From NCBI GenBank assembly GCA_947561715.1, contig OX387200.1, positions 5,086,501-5,150,500 on the forward strand: 64,000 bases of DNA. Direction: 5' to 3'. The DNA is from Ascidia mentula. Taxonomy: Eukaryota > Chordata > Ascidiacea > Phlebobranchia > Ascidiidae. The notes below the pieces were generated by a model that worked only from the letters and a program-made list of their open reading frames with translations, made no database searches and was not told the DNA's origin. Positions within the stretch are counted from its first letter, which is position 1. Every line of letters begins with the position of its first letter. The position numbers and the translations under genes were made by a program. This document shows, one piece after another, positions 50,501 through 62,700 of this stretch.

Positions 50501-53500
50501 AAAAGTGTATATTGTTCATTCAAGAGAGATGGATATACTCGCGTGGTTGCATTATTATGTTTTTTTAAAGGAACTCGGTCAAGTGAGTTACATATTTTCG
50601 GACAAAACTGGCACCCTGACGCAGAACGTGATGAAGTTCGACAAATGCTCAATTGGCGGCAAAAGATATGGTGATTCATCTGAGGTACTAAACATGTCAT
50701 CTCTTGCTAAACAAACCTAAGTTGTTGGTGGAAGCTATATGGCTATTTTAGGATTTTGTGAACTAACGCTATCAAAGTTATTTAATGCTTTAAAGACTAC
50801 AACCATCCAGTAAGTAGATGCAAAACTTCCCATGTGAATACGTTGATCGATTCCCCATACTTCCGCTGTACTAACGGTGCCGACGTTCAAGCAAATTTCA
50901 CCAGTGGATGTCGGCTAGCTTCCATTATTTATTGTAGTTACAGAAAAATATCCTGGCACAAAATCGTACAAACAATTTCCTCACATAAGATTTCCAATAC
51001 TTGTACAGGAAGCGGTTCCAGTCGATCTAACAAACAATAAATATGCGGAACGATCGTTCAAATTCTACGACCAACGTCTCGTCGATGACATCAACAGTGG
51101 TGACATCACTTGCGAGAAGTTTTTACGGCTCTTAGCCCTGTGTCATACGGTTATGATCGAACAAACCGACAACGGTGAGCAAATAGGACCCTAAGTTTTT
51201 TGTGTAGTAAAGCAGTTGGGTTGAAAAGACTTGACAATCTATATTGGGGCCGAAGGCTGAAACGTATTGCTTTTATTCACATTGTGCACATAAGCTGTGT
51301 TTTTTGTGAATTTTCTAACGTCATTTAGTGTGTAAATATATCATGCTCGTTTTAGCTGTCTTAATTTATTTCAGACACACTTATCTACCGCGCCCAGTCG
51401 CCCGACGAGGCTGCGTTGGTTTCTGCTGCAAGAAATTTCGGATTTGTTTTCAAGTCGAGAACGTTCGATACCATAACTGTTATCGAACAAGGTAACACTA
51501 TTTCCTGTGTTTTAGGAAGAACGAATCAATAAATCATGTTTTCTGGTGATGCTGATAGTATACGACAAACGGTTGTGATGTGGTGTTGTGTCTTTAGGGG
51601 AAACGAAACATTTCGAATCTTTACTAAAAGATAATAAAGATACTTAATGTTTTTTTGATAAATAGGTTCCAATGTTTTTTGAAAGAAATTGCGAAACCAA
51701 CGTAACATTATAGCCCCAAACACTCAACAAAGTAATTGTAAGCCAATATTGAATAATTTTCACAAATATTTGGCATAAAATTGTATCATACTCAGCCTGC
51801 ATGGGATTTAATTCCAGATTTTCCATCATAACACAGATATGTTGTAACGCATTCCCCACTTCCTTTCAGACAAGCCAGTGACGTACAAAGTATTGGCAGT
51901 TCTGGAATTCAACAATGTTAGGAAGAGAATGTCAGTGATCGTACGCGACCAAAATGGTACGAAACAGTCACTTTCAATTTATTGTTTTCCGCCCAGCACC
52001 TTACACCTTGCATGTTTTTTTTTTTGTTTTTTTTTTATTATTATTGCAACAACTACAACAACGACAGAGAAAAGAGAAACAAAACACGAGCTCAAGAAAC
52101 ATACGCTAATACACACATCAACATTAAATTACAAAGTATTCCATTTCATTTTAAATTCATTCACTTTATTAGTTCTTAAAGCAGTTTTTTTTTCTGCTGC
52201 TCTAACTTGCTGTACTTGCCGTCGAAACATAGTAAAACAGGGTTGCACTTTGGCCACTTTACATTTGTAAATACAAAATCTTGCTATTAATAAAATTAAA
52301 TTGATTAGTTTTTCCCGGTTCGTACTTCCATTTTCTGTACCAAAAAGTTTGAGTTGATCGGTGATAACAATTTTTTCCATTAATTTGGCATCTAGCCAAT
52401 TACACCTTGCATGTTGCTGTGTTGTCCACAAGGCGTATAGCACACAACGACACCAACACGACAAGGAATATACGAAAATTAGTATTGACCGATATTTGTG
52501 GGGTTTACAAAAACAAACCTTTTAGATGATGTTATAATGCCATCTTTTTTACCACACCGGGGTTCGAACCGGTGTTATCCTGGTCACGACTACCGATGAG
52601 TTGCAGCTACAAACCATTAGTCATTCATATAGCATTAATGGGGAAGGTTTTTACGAAAGTCATTTTGCGCAAGAATATTTATGCGTTGTTTTAGTCTTCA
52701 AACATCCACCTTATTGTTATTTTGTCAACACGCACCCCAGATAAACGGATTTTAAATTTCGAGATCTTGATTTTCTGGAAAGGTCTCTCACCATAATATT
52801 TTGCGAATTGCACATCTATGCTGTGTTTTTTTTTATCGTTTTGGTTGGCAAAGTAGTGTTCCTAATGTATACAAGTTATAAACAAATGCTTTGTGGTGTT
52901 TGACTTTCTCAGGCAAATTGTTACTTCTGTGCAAGGGAGCTGATTCGGTAATTTACGAACGACTTGCCACCGAGACTGAAACGAAAGTAAAATTGAAAAC
53001 CAGCAAACATCTGAACGTGAGTACAACGATAAACTTCTGCGGTTTTAAACCCCTGTAGTTCTCAACCTTTTTGTACTTCCGGTCAAGTTTAAAAAAACTT
53101 TTACGAGCCGGTGAATTAGTATTATTTAAAAATGTGATCAAATTACCATGTTAACAAAAATTTTATATTGAAAAATTATGCACTTCGCGCCAAATCCATT
53201 TAATATGAAAATGACATTTATTGGGAAGTGGTAAAAAAACCCGGCGGTTCAAAAACACTGCTTTAATCGTAACTTAAAAGTTTCTTAACTTGTTACTGTC
53301 AGAGTTTCGCGGGCGAAGGATTGCGGACGCTTTGTCTGGCGATGAAGGAGTTGAACGAGGAGGACTTTAAGGTTTGGAACGAGGCGTATCAGGTGGCGCG
53401 AACCTCCCTGGAGGACAGAGAAGACAAACTGGACGCAGTTTACGAAGAAATCGAGAGAGACATGGAATTGCTCGGTGCAACCGCCATTGAGGATAAACTT

Positions 53501-56500
53501 CAGGTTTGTTTATTATAATGGAACACTTTTTGTGTCTTTTAGTTCACATGGTTGTTGTGCATTATCTACGACTATGCATAATGCATAGAACACACGTGAC
53601 AATGATTTTATACCAAATAACAGTAACCGGTTCCCAAACTCTTAAAATTCACCGTACTTGCCACGTAGCGTAGATCTATTCAGAGAGATCTTGTTCCAAA
53701 TTCTGACTTTTAAAGTGAAATAATACCGAGTAGGATTTCAGGTAATTTACAGTCTTCAGTAGAATAAGACAGACTCTTTGCTTCCATTGTGAAACTCTTA
53801 CGCGACAACTGTAACGGTGCATCAGGACGCACAGATTTGGAAACCACTATATACAAACTTTGTGTTAAAACATTACTTTTTAGGATGGAGTCCCGGAGAC
53901 GATAGCGAACTTAAAGAGGGCCAATATCAAGATTTGGGTTTTGACTGGCGATAAACAAGAAACCGCGATCAACATCGGTTACTCGTGTAACATGCTCAAC
54001 GACAGCATGAAGAGGATATTCACAATAACGGGATACAGTGCAGAGGAGGTAGATACAAGAAAAAAATTTCATTGTTGTACTTCTAAAACAAAATGGATGC
54101 GAATACCATAAAAACAAACAATTTGTTTCGATACTTTATTATAGACATGTGGTGGTTGTAAGGTAATTCAAACTTATATTATCCTAAATACCATTTTCAT
54201 GCCCTTCTTTGAAGGACGACAGGCGCAGTTTTACTGATCAGTAACACAAAGAGAGCCAAAAAGATTATCTTGCTGTATCATAATATTTCTATTATGTTTA
54301 GTTTCAGAAAAACCGTTCTTCTTGCGATAAAATCTTCGTTAATTTACATGCAAATAGGACGAAATGATATCAACACTGAAATTTGTTTTTTACCAGGTGG
54401 AAGATGAAATCGACAAAGCACTCCAAGCTATTGACGACCAATGGAAACAAGGAGAGGGCAATGTAAATAATGCCTTTCTGGATGACAATCAACTAGTAAG
54501 CGACAGCGGTGCACGAATGCCGTTGTTCAGAAATGATCTCAAATCGAATGAAATCAATTCGTCTAATTTGCGTGACCATCAACGGTTTTAATATTTCAAT
54601 TAATTTTTCTAGCACAATTGCATGTTGGAACTGGAGTGATTGTAGTACGTTCAACATCGTATACCGTCCTCCCTTTGAGCTTAATTGCGTTTTATTGTCG
54701 TACTGAAACATTTAACTCAGTACAAACACGACTTAACATTTTTATGACGTTATAAATCCATTCAATTGCCTGTTGAAATAGAACTCCAATAACTCTCGAA
54801 AATATTTCGAGCAAAATCAAAAACCATTTTGATATTATTGTTTTATTTGGATGGTACGAAACAGTCACTTTTAATTCATATTATTGTTTTATTTGGGTAT
54901 TGACCTGCTTTTATGCTCTGCAAAAGAAATTATGATAATTCACCAAAGACCAAAAGTGGATGTGTCGCATTTCAATCATGACCGCCCAAGCATGGTTATG
55001 TTCATTGATTTGTTCTAATTGCATGTCAATACACGTTTTTAGCAGCCGATTATACCACAGAACAACAAAGTGGGAACGGAACGACCGCCAACAAGAAGTC
55101 AACGCGGAAACCATCAGAGCTTTGGCCTTGTTATCAATGGCCACAGTCTTGTAAGTCTTTGACATGTAGAATAGGAAAAAAATAAGATCTGTTTGGAATC
55201 AATTTAATCTACTACTACCGAACGACCAACGACAGGGGTGTCGAAACTCATTGAGTGCGGTTCGTCTTATTTGCCAAAATAGATTTTTTGTGCATCGTGC
55301 AACACTACATTACAACAGTAGTGCAATCGATATTATCATTTGTATTTTATTTCCCATCACCGCGATTTTTAAGTCACGTTAGGACGTAATAGCATTCACA
55401 ACTTGTTAAACCTCTAGATCAGTGTTTCTTAACCTTTTTTGGATCACGAACCCCTACAACATTCTTCAAAAAGCTATGGACCCCTTTGCAAGGAACACAT
55501 TGCAAATGTCGAAATTAGGTTTTAATCAAAGGCGGTTTTGCAATTGCTCAAACTATTCGAGGTGCATGTTAGGCTGCCGTTGTGGCCTGATCAAGTGGAA
55601 ACGTGACCAGCGAAACCTTATGGACAGAGGAAAATACGTGGATTTTGGGGATAATTGTATTTCGTTTCATGCACCCCTTAATGTATCTTCTCGGACCTCT
55701 TGGGGGTTCATGGACCCCAGGTTAAGAACCCCTGCTCTAGATGGTTGCTTTGAAAAATTATTTTCCATTCATAATGCAAGGGTAGAACTATCAAGCAAGC
55801 TAGCATGGCGCGGACCACAAAAACAGAGCATCCGGGCCGCCAGATTTGGCACCTCTGTCTTATGATATTTGCCTAAACTCTTATTGTGTGGATGCAGCTA
55901 TTTGCATAAGCTACGATATTTGTACATCGTTTTTGAAATAAAGCCTTAATCAACATAAATCAGACACGACTACGTTTGCAATTGTACGACGCGTGAAACG
56001 GAATGAATTAGTATCGCAAGCGGATGAATACTTTTTTCATCCCCGATTTTTATTCTTGCCGTAACGCATGTCCAATTGGTACAGGTTTATGCATTGGACA
56101 AAGATCTCCAGTTGCAGTTTCTTGATCTTGCTTCGCGATGCTCCGCAGTGATTTGCTGCAGGGCCACGCCGTTACAGAAAGCAAAGGTTGTTGAACTTGT
56201 GAAAGAAAACAAGAAAGCAATCACCCTTGCTATTGGGGACGGCGCCAATGACGTCAGCATGATTAAAGGTTCGTCACAAATATATACACTGGGAGGTGGT
56301 AAAATTGGCTTAAAAGTGTCCAAACTTCAAAGCATATGATTTCTATTACAGCGGCGCATATCGGGGTTGGAATAAGTGGGGAAGAAGGTACTCAGGCGGT
56401 GCTCTCATCCGATTTCTCGTTTGGTCAGTTCCGGTAAGTTTTTCGGGCGTTGTCATCTTTGTGCTTGTCCTGGATGTGTGAAAAACATTTGGACTTCATT

Positions 56501-58617
56501 GTATCGGAGATAATTTAATTTACACCGTTAAATAACGCCTAAAAAGGAGTCATTTTCATACATGTAAGTTATGTATTGTCTTTTAAATGCTGTGTGTTTT
56601 GCTTTAGGTTTCTGGAGCGGCTGCTTTTGGTGCACGGGAGATGGTCGTACATGAGGATGGCAAAGTTCCTCGGCTACTTTTTCTACAAAAACTTCGCCTT
56701 TACCCTGGTTCACTTTTGGTACGGTTTCTTCAATGGCTTCACAGGCCAGGTATAATCTTAAAAAATTGCCTGTTAAAATCATTGCCAAACACAATAAACC
56801 TTGATTGTTCAACGAAAAGAGGGCTATTTGTGGTATGAAAAGAGAGTCTTCGCGAAATTTTAATCGTGTTGCTTTTTCTTGATTTCCGAAATATTTCCAT
56901 TAAATTATTTTGTATTTTCGTAGTCGGCCTACGATGATTGGTTCGTAGCATGTTACAACACTATATATACGGCAACCCCGGTCCTTGTGCTTGCCATCAT
57001 TGATCAGGTTGGTCACAACTTTAGGACCATGATTTGGAATAACTATGTTGTATTACGATAGAGAAATCTACTATAGGTATATTACTAAAGAAAACTTGCG
57101 TATTCGTTTGTCGTTCGATTTCAAACTTTGGGCAAGATTCGTTTGTACCACTATAGGAGGTGTAGGGTAATTCCAATGGTTTTGACGAAATCCCTTCTTA
57201 TGTTTTACAGGACGTGGACGAACAAACGTGCATTGAGCTGCCTGAACTCTACACGCCGGGACAACGGAACGAGCTTTTTAATAAAAAGATTCTGTTCGCT
57301 AGGTATTAGCCTGAAATTATTCTTACTAACTTCTATAGTTGTATACTAATTTGGTATCAGACACTGGCAGGCAAATATATGTAAAATAAACTCCATGGAC
57401 AAAGAAACCTGCTTATGCCCACTGCTCTTTCAAGTGTGCTGATGCGGGCACAAAAAAACGCACTGTTGTAAACATATATTTTTGTGATGACGTTGAATAT
57501 AGTATAGGGCCTATAAAAATAAAAAACCCATCATTCAGGCATTAAAATATGTACTTTCAAAAGCTCTCAGCACTCTCATCTACATGCGTTGGGCTAAATA
57601 TTTTACTTCAATTTTCTACAGTTTGTTTCGTGGATTTCTCACAAGCTTGGTTCTATTTTTCATCCCATACGGAGCGTTAATGGACACAGGTGGCAGCTTT
57701 GGTCTGGGTATGAATGACCAGCAGACCATGGCCACCACCATCGGAACATTCACAATCTTCGTCGTCACTTTACAGGTCAGAAAATATTGCCGAGTTTACG
57801 ATGTTTGTTGTATATTACAGTTTTCGATCAATATTTTGGTATTTTTTGTCACGAGTGAACAATAATCCCAAGGCAAAATGTATTTGGCAACAAAATGTCG
57901 TTACAGATTGCACTGGACACATCCTACTGGACTGGATTAAACCACTTCTTCACTTGGGGCAGCATCGCTGTCGTGTTTCCCTTTACCTTTGCCTTCTGCA
58001 GTGACGGATTGTACAATCTTATCACGTCTCAATTTCCTTTTGTTGGTAAAATATCTGAAATGATTTCGGCAGAATTTGGCCTCATTTCATGTTGGGTTGA
58101 ACATTTAAGACAATTTGGTCCTGTCAATAGCGTGTGTTCTGTTTGTCATATTGAACGAATTCCATGCTCACTTTACAGTGAATCCTGTAATCAGAATATT
58201 TTCTGTAATATTCGCTTTTGTGGTTAATCATTATAATAGAAATGCGTGCCACTACAAAGTGTTACCATCTACAGGTTCGGCGGTCAATGCGTATTTGCAA
58301 CCGACGGTGTGGTTCGCCCTTGTGTTGACCTGTGCCATCTGCCTTCTCCCGGTTGTTTTCATGCGCTATGTGCGTTCCTTGCTGTGGCCCAGCACCGTAG
58401 ACACAGTAAGGTGTATTCTGGCTTTTTGCTTTCGCCTGTGATTGGCTTGGCTTTTTGGCGCACCAGCGCATCAATATGTAAGAATTTCTTCACATTTTGC
58501 TTTACACAGATTATCAGCGAACAGGAAAAACTAAACCGCGTAAAACGGCAAAATTCGAAAGGCTCAAGTTATGGTACAACATCAACACCGTTGACAAACA
58601 AGACGACCGGTTTATGA
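47512..58617 (+). CDS. ATP8B: P4-ATPase, ATP8B-type phospholipid flippase, copy B
   Basis: Exons: 47512-47542, 47597-47655, 47883-47996, 48056-48154, 48417-48478, 48725-48797, 48853-48923, 48987-49069, 49361-49549, 49721-49779, 49862-49936, 49995-50116, 50179-50287, 50571-50684, 51009-51174, 51375-51491, 51870-51956, 52913-53016, 53303-53503, 53884-54048, 54397-54495, 55061-55150, 56085-56268, 56352-56433, 56608-56749, 56924-57007, 57211-57302, 57622-57775, 57907-58045, 58275-58405, 58510-58617. Total 1134 codons. Nearly all exon lengths and phases match copy A, so the pair arose by tandem duplication. All core motifs are present: [19 protein letters not shown] with Asp about 393, [28 protein letters not shown]. 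Differences: it starts [10 protein letters not shown] (predicted myristoylation), has one M6 exon, one 201-nt exon where A has two, and a short tail without GYAFS. A poly(A) signal lies at 59080-59085. Confidence 0.92.
52551..52610 (-). repeat. tRNA-derived SINE-like fragment in intron 17 of ATP8B copy B
   Basis: On the minus strand, ACACCGGTTCGAACCCCGGTGT forms a perfect T-arm-like stem-loop with a B box GGTTCGAACC. Upstream, AACTCATCGGTAGT resembles a D arm and A box. The anticodon arm is not convincing, so this is a tRNA-like repeat rather than a tRNA gene. Confidence 0.5.
53052..53260. mobile_element. Degraded hAT-like MITE in intron 18 of ATP8B copy B
   Basis: The left end CCTGTAGTTCTCAACC and the right end GGTTCAAAAACACTG are imperfect inverted repeats of the hAT kind. 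Flanks TTTTAAAC and CTTTAATC may be a decayed 8-bp duplication. No coding capacity. Older than the elements at 29603 and 55420, judging by its poor ends. Confidence 0.45.
55233..55857. mobile_element. Outer hAT-like MITE, interrupted by a second element, in intron 22 of ATP8B copy B
   Basis: The left end CAGGGGTGTCGAAACTC and the right end GATTTGGCACCTCTG are inverted repeats of the hAT kind. Without the insert and its duplication, the element is about 295 bp. No convincing 8-bp target duplication remains at its outer borders. It is the older member of the nested pair. Confidence 0.6.
55420..55734. mobile_element. Inner hAT-like MITE with perfect 8-bp target duplication
   Basis: Left end CAGTGTTTCTTAACCT, right end AGGTTAAGAACCCCTG, flanked on both sides by CTCTAGAT (55412-55419 and 55735-55742). 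The 315-bp unit has no complete transposase. The open frame across it (55422-55865) is chance reading through repeat sequence. The intact duplication implies a fairly recent insertion. Confidence 0.85.
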
Positions 58618-59729
58618 CGCAACAATTGCTGCTACGCCGGCTGATTCGAGAACTTATGACGCTGGATTTTTTCTTTTGCATTAGTTGCTGCACCAATGGC
58701 CTCTTTAAATGCATTGTTGTTTCACGCCAAGAGAATGTATAAATTATAATTTCCGACATTTGGCTGCAGTTTGTAATGGATAAATGTCACATAAAATTCG
58801 ATACTATAACATTGTTTAATTTTGTTCGTGTTGTGTTTAAAAGCCACCTCTTACTGCGTTTCCTTGTGAAGCGGTTGTTTGTCGATAATCCTATGCAATA
58901 GGTGGAACATATCCTACGTAGATTGCAATTCAACTGACCGAAAATAGTTGTATGTATTCAATGTACACTGTAGCATCTTGCGTCCGTCAGATGCTTCGCC
59001 GTGCTCTTGTTGTGTGCAGCATTCATTGCACTTAAGGCGAATCTTTATTCTTGTCGTCACTTAATTTCGAAAAAGTATTAATAAACCCATGTGTTTAATT
59101 TCCGCTGTTATAAAATCAAGTGGCAAGTCATAAGTAGGGTTACCAGATTACAATGAAAGTTCAACTCTTTATATTCATGATGTAAACTGTGTTCACAATA
59201 AGTTTATTACTTTCCTGCATTTCCCACTATCCACACAGTGCGTTTCGACCACATATTGCAGAAATTACACACTTATTTTTTCAAATCATGAAAATGGAAA
59301 GTTGCAACAACCGATGACAGTACAAAAAATGACACGTAGAATTGACAAGAAAAAAAAACCCTTCATATTGTCATATATACGTTTATTATTTAAAAAAAGC
59401 CAGAATAATGCTAAATTTAAAAGAATTGAGGCCAATCTGGCAACACCGGCTCACAAGTAATTCGTTGCATTCCATTTCAGCAATAACAGCAGAAATTTTG
59501 TCAATGGCCTCCCAAACGCAACCTCAAAATAGCCGTGGTTTATAGAGGAGTTACCCAACACACAAAAACAACAATTTGGTGTCCTGAAACTGTCCGTACA
59601 GAAGGCATTTTACTCGAACACAAATGTTTATTGTAATAACAAAAGCACAGGAAAAACCACAAAATACTCCTCCGCAAGTCTGGTCACGCCTTACTCAGCT
59701 GTTCGACCAATCAGAGCTCCGATCCTCCA
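58618..59729. other. Convergent 3' flanks of ATP8B copy B and NAA35
   Basis: AATAAA at 59080-59085 serves ATP8B copy B. On the minus strand, AATAAA at 59632-59627 is the nearest signal after the NAA35 stop and would give a 3' UTR of about 100 bases. No coding similarity was seen in either strand. Confidence 0.6.
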
Positions 59730-62700
59730 TCACGTGACGCGCACAATCGGAAACACGGGATGTGCACCGAAGTCAAATCCTGGCTTGCTGGTGGACTTTT
59801 GCTTGTGTCCACCAGCAAGCAACTTTGTCACAACTATGTTCGTCTTTGCGACGAGCAATAATTGTTGAACCTGCAAATGGTTGAACTACTTTTGTAGGTT
59901 GTTCTGATACAGGTATAGCAGAAACTGTCCAAATTAATGTCCGAAAATATATCCCAAATCTTTGACCCTCTCAAGCTAACTGTGTTACGACTTCTAGTCA
60001 ATCAATTATTAAATATATGGGTTGCCCCTTTTTAAAAGCAAACTGATATTAGGACCTAAAAAACTATTACTTACTGTACATCTTATTACTGAAGTCGTTT
60101 ACTATACTAAGCAAAAGTACCTCGTCGCACGGCGTCATTTTTTCATACAGCACCTTGGCTTGTTCAAAATGCTTCGAGGAAGACATGTACAGGTCACGTG
60201 ACGATGGTGGCGGATAATACTGCGTGACATCGGTCATTTCCTGCGAAAACCACTTTTTATTGAAAAAACAACTACACTTGTGCATTTTACGAACCCTGAA
60301 CTGCTTGTAAGGCATGAACGGAGGCGTGGAGATGGCGAGAAAGGGTTGGAAGCGATGTTCGTATCGCGTCGCTTCGTTGTCGAATTCGCAGTCGGGTGTC
60401 TTCAGTTTACCATCGAGGAAAAAGCCGAGTGTGACCTTGAATGACCCTGCCGCCATCATCTGCATGCCCTGGGGTCAAACATTTTGGACTGGGGTTACGG
60501 GAGTGCAGGTAAATTGTGAGGATATAACATAACTAAACTTTATCACAGTGCTTTTTTAGGTCAGAACATATGCTGTGCTTTAGCAAACTGAACACAATGT
60601 ATGAACATTTTAGCCAACAATGTTTTAGTCTCGCTCACCAAGGAACACATAGTTTTGCAGCAAATAGAAAATTTGCCTCGGTTTTATACACGGAATGTGA
60701 GTAAAACATCATTTCATGTTGGTAATAAATGAAAAAAAACAGCACAACCGTGATACCGACCTGCACCATGGCAAGCTCTCTGGCGTGGGGACGACTTTTC
60801 TTTTTGTTCTTTTTCGCTTTTTTGTTGCTGCGCGACTTCCCGGCTTGCTGTTGTTCGTTGAGAGCATCGTCCCTTTGCAGTTGGCTCTCGGCGCGATTCA
60901 GGGTAGTGATCTGCCAGCTGAGTAAGACTTCGGCAAGATACCTGCCAAAGTGAATGCAAGTACATGCACAAAACTGTATGAAACAGTGATTAGTTTGTGT
61001 TTTGTAGAGAAATCAATGTTTCATATATTTTTTGTAAAGTAAAATATTCCCCCCAAAGATTTGGTTATAGCGTCGGTTTGTAAAGTGGTTTATTACTATG
61101 TTTTTCCCCCTCAGTAGAGAAAAAGGTAAATAACCAGGAAACACATGTCAAAAATGCTTACCAGTACACGTAGTGATACTCGTGTTCGCTGTACAATTCC
61201 AATTTAAAGCCGCTCAGGGCGTATTGCGTCATCACCTAAACAACCACAAACCACATTCGTGCATGTATTTGAGATGCACGAAACTTTACCTGTATTTTTT
61301 TTGAGAAAAACGATTGAGGATATTACTTAAAGCCAAATTGAATAGCTCCATGAAAAAAAAATTAAACTCAAATACTTTTCCTCAGCTATCAATTTATTTA
61401 TCGTTTAATTTATCACTACATATTCAGCTCGACCCTGGCGTGAATAGGAATGCAACTTTACCCTTAGCGTATGGTGAAGTGTCCAACTCCCCAGCACAGT
61501 GAGATGTGATCTACCGCCGTTCGGGTCGACCGCCTGTATAATAGTTTGCAGGTCGGTGTCGCAACGGTCCGCATCGTCCTGCAAGACTTCAAAGGTTCAG
61601 ACCTTAGAACATTCAATTTTTAACAGAAAGTCTGGCACAGTATTTAACCTGCAGCATTGCAAGGTCTTCCAGGATTGCGGCAAGTTTTTCTCTCTGGCGT
61701 GCGTAGTTGTGACCGTAAGCTTGCACAAGTTTGTTCATGGTCTGCATTCAATACAAGATATTTAACACACAGCTCATGGATGTCGTTAGGTGAACAATAA
61801 ACACCACTGCCCCAATTGTACCAGAACTGAAAGTAAGCGAGAACGGTCTAGAAAGCCGCTCTGAAATAATTTTTGCCGTACAGCCATGGAGCAGGGCTGT
61901 TCAAACATTTTCTTTTTCTTTACGACCAGCAATAAAAAGTTAATTAATAAAATTAACACAGAAGTTGAGCCCTACAAAGAGTCAAAAATAGTGAAAGAAT
62001 TCAAACTAAAGCGCACCCTTGTCGCCCTGGTAACGAAGCATTCCACCATATCTTTCGCCTTGGCGTTGTTATATAGCGCGTGGTAACGGGGTGAAAGTGA
62101 GGGAGGGGCGTTGAACACGCGCATGGACTCCTTGATGACGTCAGCAAGCACCTGGGTACCGAACACTTTGCGATTGTCGGCAATAAAAACGATTTGCAGC
62201 ACCGATCGAGTAAACACGCAGGGGTTTGTTTGCGATGAGGTCACGATGAAGTCCTGTAAAGGTTGATTAAAAATTAGTTTTTATTACAGGGTATTCAATT
62301 TATATGCTTGCTTACAGCACTTTAGTTATAGAAGTAAATTTATTGAAGCCTTTAGCTATAAAAAAATTAATGTCATTTTCAATTAATGTGAAGGTATTTG
62401 TAAAGTCCATTATTTTGTAAATTTATACAGTCTTTAAATGTAAACAATCCCTAACAATGGCAAATATAAAGGTACCAGAATGGGTTGGAATGAAGTTTGT
62501 GTGGCCATGTCGATAATAGCAAGCAGCTTCTTTATGATTGCACTGTAAGATGGGAGAAGATCAGAACGACTTTTTAATTTTGTGTATCTGTAAAATAAAA
62601 GAAACAATCAACAAAGCACAGTAATTGACTTGGCAAATCGGTGTAAAAATTAGTAGGCAAACACCTTTATTACATTACATTTGCTGGGATAAGTTTTTAT

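Noticed and set aside
52551-52610. A functional tRNA gene on the minus strand
   Set aside because: The T arm and B box are good but no convincing anticodon arm or acceptor stem could be drawn, so it is kept only as a tRNA-derived repeat.
55422-55865. 147-codon open frame in ATP8B copy B intron 22
   Set aside because: It lies across the inner hAT-like MITE and part of the outer one. The peptide matches no transposase, so it is chance reading of repeat DNA.
60067-60120. NAA35 ending at the in-frame stop near 60067
   Set aside because: Splicing at 60121 joins an exon (59870-59730) whose product [15 protein letters not shown] matches the true family C-terminus. The stop is intronic.
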